A DNA stretch of 64,000 nt from Streptomyces sp. NRRL F-2664 (GTDB lineage Bacteria; Actinomycetota; Actinomycetes; Streptomycetales; Streptomycetaceae): NCBI RefSeq assembly GCF_000719345.1, contig NZ_JOFX01000016.1:1-64000 (forward strand). Reading direction: 5' to 3'. The notes below the pieces were generated by a model. The model saw nothing but the letters and a program-made list of their open reading frames with translations, was not told where the DNA came from and did no database searches. The number at the start of each line of letters is the position of its first letter. Positions within the stretch are counted from its first letter, which is position 1. Below are positions 62,170 through 64,000 of the stretch, one piece after another. The position numbers and the translations under genes were made by a program.

Positions 62170-63561
62170 TTGCGTATCAAAGAGCTGGCACTGGATCTCT
62201 CCCCACTCCGGGCCGGCGGCCCGCTGGGCCGCGTCCTGGCCGCCCGGGTCCTTGCTCTCCTCGCCATCGGGCTCACCTCCGTGGGTGTCGTGGTCCAGGT
62301 CTACGGGCAGACCGGCTCCTCCGCGCAGGTCGGCCTGGTCAGCCTCGTGCTGGCCTCCGGGCTGCTCCTGGGCTTCCTGGCCGGTGGCGTCCTCGCCGAC
62401 CGGCGGGACCGCAAGGGCCTGATCCTCGTCGGCAGCGGGTGGGCGGTCGTCACCTTCGCGGTGCTCGCCGTGAACGCGGCCGCCGACCGTCCGGCGCTCT
62501 GGGTGGTCTACGTCACCGGCGCCCTCTTCGGATTCACCGAAGGCGTCGCCGAGACCGCCCTCACCGCCGTCCTGCCGGCCCTCGTGAGCGAGGAGCACCT
62601 GCCCGCAACGGGCGCGCTGGTGACCGTCACCACGACTCTCGGCGCCATCGCGGGCCCGATGCTCGGGGGCCTGCTGATCGCGGGACCGGGTCTGGCGACG
62701 ACGTTCGCGCTCGCGGCGGTGGGTACGGCGGTCACGACGCTCCTGCTGACCGGGCTGGACCGCATGCCGCCCACCGGGGCCGAGGCGCCCGGGCCGTCCG
62801 GTGCGCAGGCGCCGGGTGCCGAGGAGGCGTCCGACGGCCCCCCGGATGCCCCGGCGGACCGCTCCGGCCCCGGCAGCGGCGGCGCGGGCGCCGTGGCGGA
62901 CCTGCGGGAAGGCTTCCGGTTCGTCGCTCGCCACCGCATCGTGTCGGCCGTCCTGGTCGTCGACCTGTGCGTCGCCGTGTTCGCCGCGCCGCAGGCGCTC
63001 TTCCCCGAGCTGGCGGAGCGCCGGCTGGGGGGCGGCCCCGAGCTGGTGGGCCTGCTGACCACGGCGCCGATGATCGGGGCGGCGCTGGCCTCGCTCACGT
63101 CCGGCTGGACCGGTCGCACGCAGCGTCACTGGCGCGTCCTGTGCGCGGCCGTGGCCGGCTGGGGACTGGCCTGCATCGGCTTCGGGCTCAGCCCCTGGCT
63201 CGGCCTGGGCCTGGTCTTCCTGGCCCTCGGCGGAGTGGCGGACACGATCTCCGAGATGATGCGCCGCACCCTGCTGATGACCCACACGCCCGATCCGCTG
63301 CAGGGGCGGGTCAGCAGTCTGTGGCTGGCCCAGGCCATGACGGCCCCCGCGCTCGGTGGTGTGATCGCCGGCCTGGCCTCCTCGGCCGTGGGGCCCGCCG
63401 CGGCCGTCGCCGGCGGCGGAGCGCTCTGCCTGGCGGCCCTCGCCGCCGTTGCCCTGATGTACCGTCAACTGTGGCGCAACGAAGGCCAGTCGGTTACAAC
63501 CAGACCCGATAACGACGAGGTCGGACGAGGGGATAACAGAGGCGCAACAGCATCTGCATAA
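62170..63561 (+). CDS. MFS exporter, EntS-like
   Basis: 463 residues from TTG 62170; GGAGG lies seven bases before. About twelve membrane helices with an Ala/Pro/Gly/Asp-rich central loop (about 200-240) and the MFS motif [12 protein letters not shown] between helices 2 and 3. The pattern ([39 protein letters not shown]) is that of the EntS/MFS_3 group that exports siderophores. Its divergent place beside the NRPS and under the same iron box makes it the likely exporter of the product. Confidence 0.9.
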   Translation: MRIKELALDLSPLRAGGPLGRVLAARVLALLAIGLTSVGVVVQVYGQTGSSAQVGLVSLVLASGLLLGFLAGGVLADRRDRKGLILVGSGWAVVTFAVLAVNAAADRPALWVVYVTGALFGFTEGVAETALTAVLPALVSEEHLPATGALVTVTTTLGAIAGPMLGGLLIAGPGLATTFALAAVGTAVTTLLLTGLDRMPPTGAEAPGPSGAQAPGAEEASDGPPDAPADRSGPGSGGAGAVADLREGFRFVARHRIVSAVLVVDLCVAVFAAPQALFPELAERRLGGGPELVGLLTTAPMIGAALASLTSGWTGRTQRHWRVLCAAVAGWGLACIGFGLSPWLGLGLVFLALGGVADTISEMMRRTLLMTHTPDPLQGRVSSLWLAQAMTAPALGGVIAGLASSAVGPAAAVAGGGALCLAALAAVALMYRQLWRNEGQSVTTRPDNDEVGRGDNRGATASA

Positions 63562-63578
63562 CGCTTGCTGGCCGATAG

Positions 63579-63597
63579 TTAGGTATGGCTATCCTTT
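63579..63597 (+). promoter_or_regulatory. Iron box before the FecCD permease gene
   Basis: TTAGGTATGGCTATCCTTT matches the iron-box consensus at 13 of 19 positions and keeps the AGG...CCT core dyad. It ends four bases before the proposed start codon, so it overlaps the promoter; TATCCT (63590-63595) could be a -10 of a leaderless message. Confidence 0.6.
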
Positions 63598-63601
63598 CCA
63601 G

Positions 63602-64000
63602 GTGCCTCCAGAATCTCCCCCACCGCGCTTAGCACGGGGGGGTGCCCCCAGCCCCACTGCGGCGTCGGTTCCACCGCCCGAGGCGGCTTCGCGTCGGACT
63701 GCTCCCCACCTCATCGTCGTTCCCGTGACCCTGGCCGTCCTGGCGCTGCTCTGCGCGGCCTCACTCGCCCTCGGCACGAAGTCGATTCCCCCCGACCGCC
63801 TGCTCGACCTCCTGCTCCATCCCGACGGCAGCGAGGAGTCCGGGATCATCCACCGCATGCGCGTGCCGCGGACCGAGTTCGGGCTCGTCGTGGGCGCCGC
63901 CCTCGGCGTCTCCGGGGCCCTGATGCAGGGACTGACGCGGAACCCCCTGGCGGATCCGGGACTCCTCGGCGTGAGCGCCGGGGCGTCGCTCGGTGTCGTG
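63602..64000 (+). CDS. FecCD-family iron-siderophore permease, 5' part only
   Basis: 133 codons visible; the gene runs off the right edge. GTG 63602 is the only start before the first membrane helix; the next in-frame one (63728) lies inside it. A Pro/Ala-rich cytoplasmic head of about 37 residues precedes helix 1 ([20 protein letters not shown]), then [20 protein letters not shown] and [20 protein letters not shown], the FecCD signature. It would import the ferric siderophore with a binding protein and ATPase encoded further right. The head contains a TTA codon (63629-63631) and a GC-rich inverted repeat (about 63632-63650). Confidence 0.88.
   Translation, partial: MPPESPPPRLARGGAPSPTAASVPPPEAASRRTAPHLIVVPVTLAVLALLCAASLALGTKSIPPDRLLDLLLHPDGSEESGIIHRMRVPRTEFGLVVGAALGVSGALMQGLTRNPLADPGLLGVSAGASLGVV

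Overview
The window is about 72% G+C with strongly G/C-biased third codon positions, many GTG starts, ATGA/GTGA gene overlaps and several promoters whose -10 box lies only 6-8 bases before the start codon. Together with ergothioneine genes, DasR-like and DmdR/IdeR-like operators and large secreted hydrolases, this points to a Streptomyces chromosome. From memory (not checked here) the order from the c-di-GMP enzyme and sdh genes through olsBA and egt to the PARG gene resembles the S. coelicolor SCO0909-SCO0928 region.

Layout. 1-4.7 kb: the start of a secreted Asp/Arg/Ser-repeat protein leaving the left edge, then a DUF574-type methyltransferase coupled to an RmdA-like PAS-GGDEF-EAL protein, then a convergent LysR regulator. 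4.8-8.2 kb: sdhCAB. 8.3-13.2 kb: histidine-phosphatase-like lipoprotein, class II UvrA, LLM flavin oxidoreductase, HAD-like phosphatase, dodecin. 13.3-16.6 kb: a chitobiose-type binding lipoprotein behind a DasR-like operator, then the ornithine-lipid pair olsB-olsA, whose end overlaps the convergent egt operon. 16.4-20.8 kb: egtABCD. 20.9-25.3 kb: bacterial PARG, PemK/MazF-like protein, small membrane protein, amidase, DUF4190 protein. 25.7-30.5 kb: thiolase, aldehyde dehydrogenase, thioredoxin with a CRPC active site, FAD disulfide oxidoreductase. 30.7-35.6 kb: DUF2087 protein, DUF6230-DUF6114-secreted protein operon, MerR regulator, RlmG-like methyltransferase, TPR protein. 35.7-36.7 kb: pirin.

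36.7-43.9 kb is a hemicellulose module. An ECF sigma factor is fused through a membrane helix to an AbfB-type carbohydrate-binding domain. It is followed by a secreted GH10 xylanase-CBM13-GH62 arabinofuranosidase and a GH74 xyloglucanase with ricin-type repeats. The sigma fusion could sense plant polysaccharide outside the cell and switch on these enzymes.

44.7-64 kb is a siderophore cluster cut by the right edge: L-ornithine N5-monooxygenase, an unknown HTH-like protein, two NRPS genes (order C-A-T-C-A-T-E then C-A-T-C-A-T-TE), an EntS-like exporter and the start of a FecCD permease gene. Three iron-box-like sites lie upstream of the three transcription units. The third module reads as serine-specific; the second and fourth have acidic binding pockets. 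This suggests a four-residue hydroxamate peptide siderophore that I cannot match to a named compound. No RNA genes, CRISPR arrays, insertion sequences or phage genes were seen.
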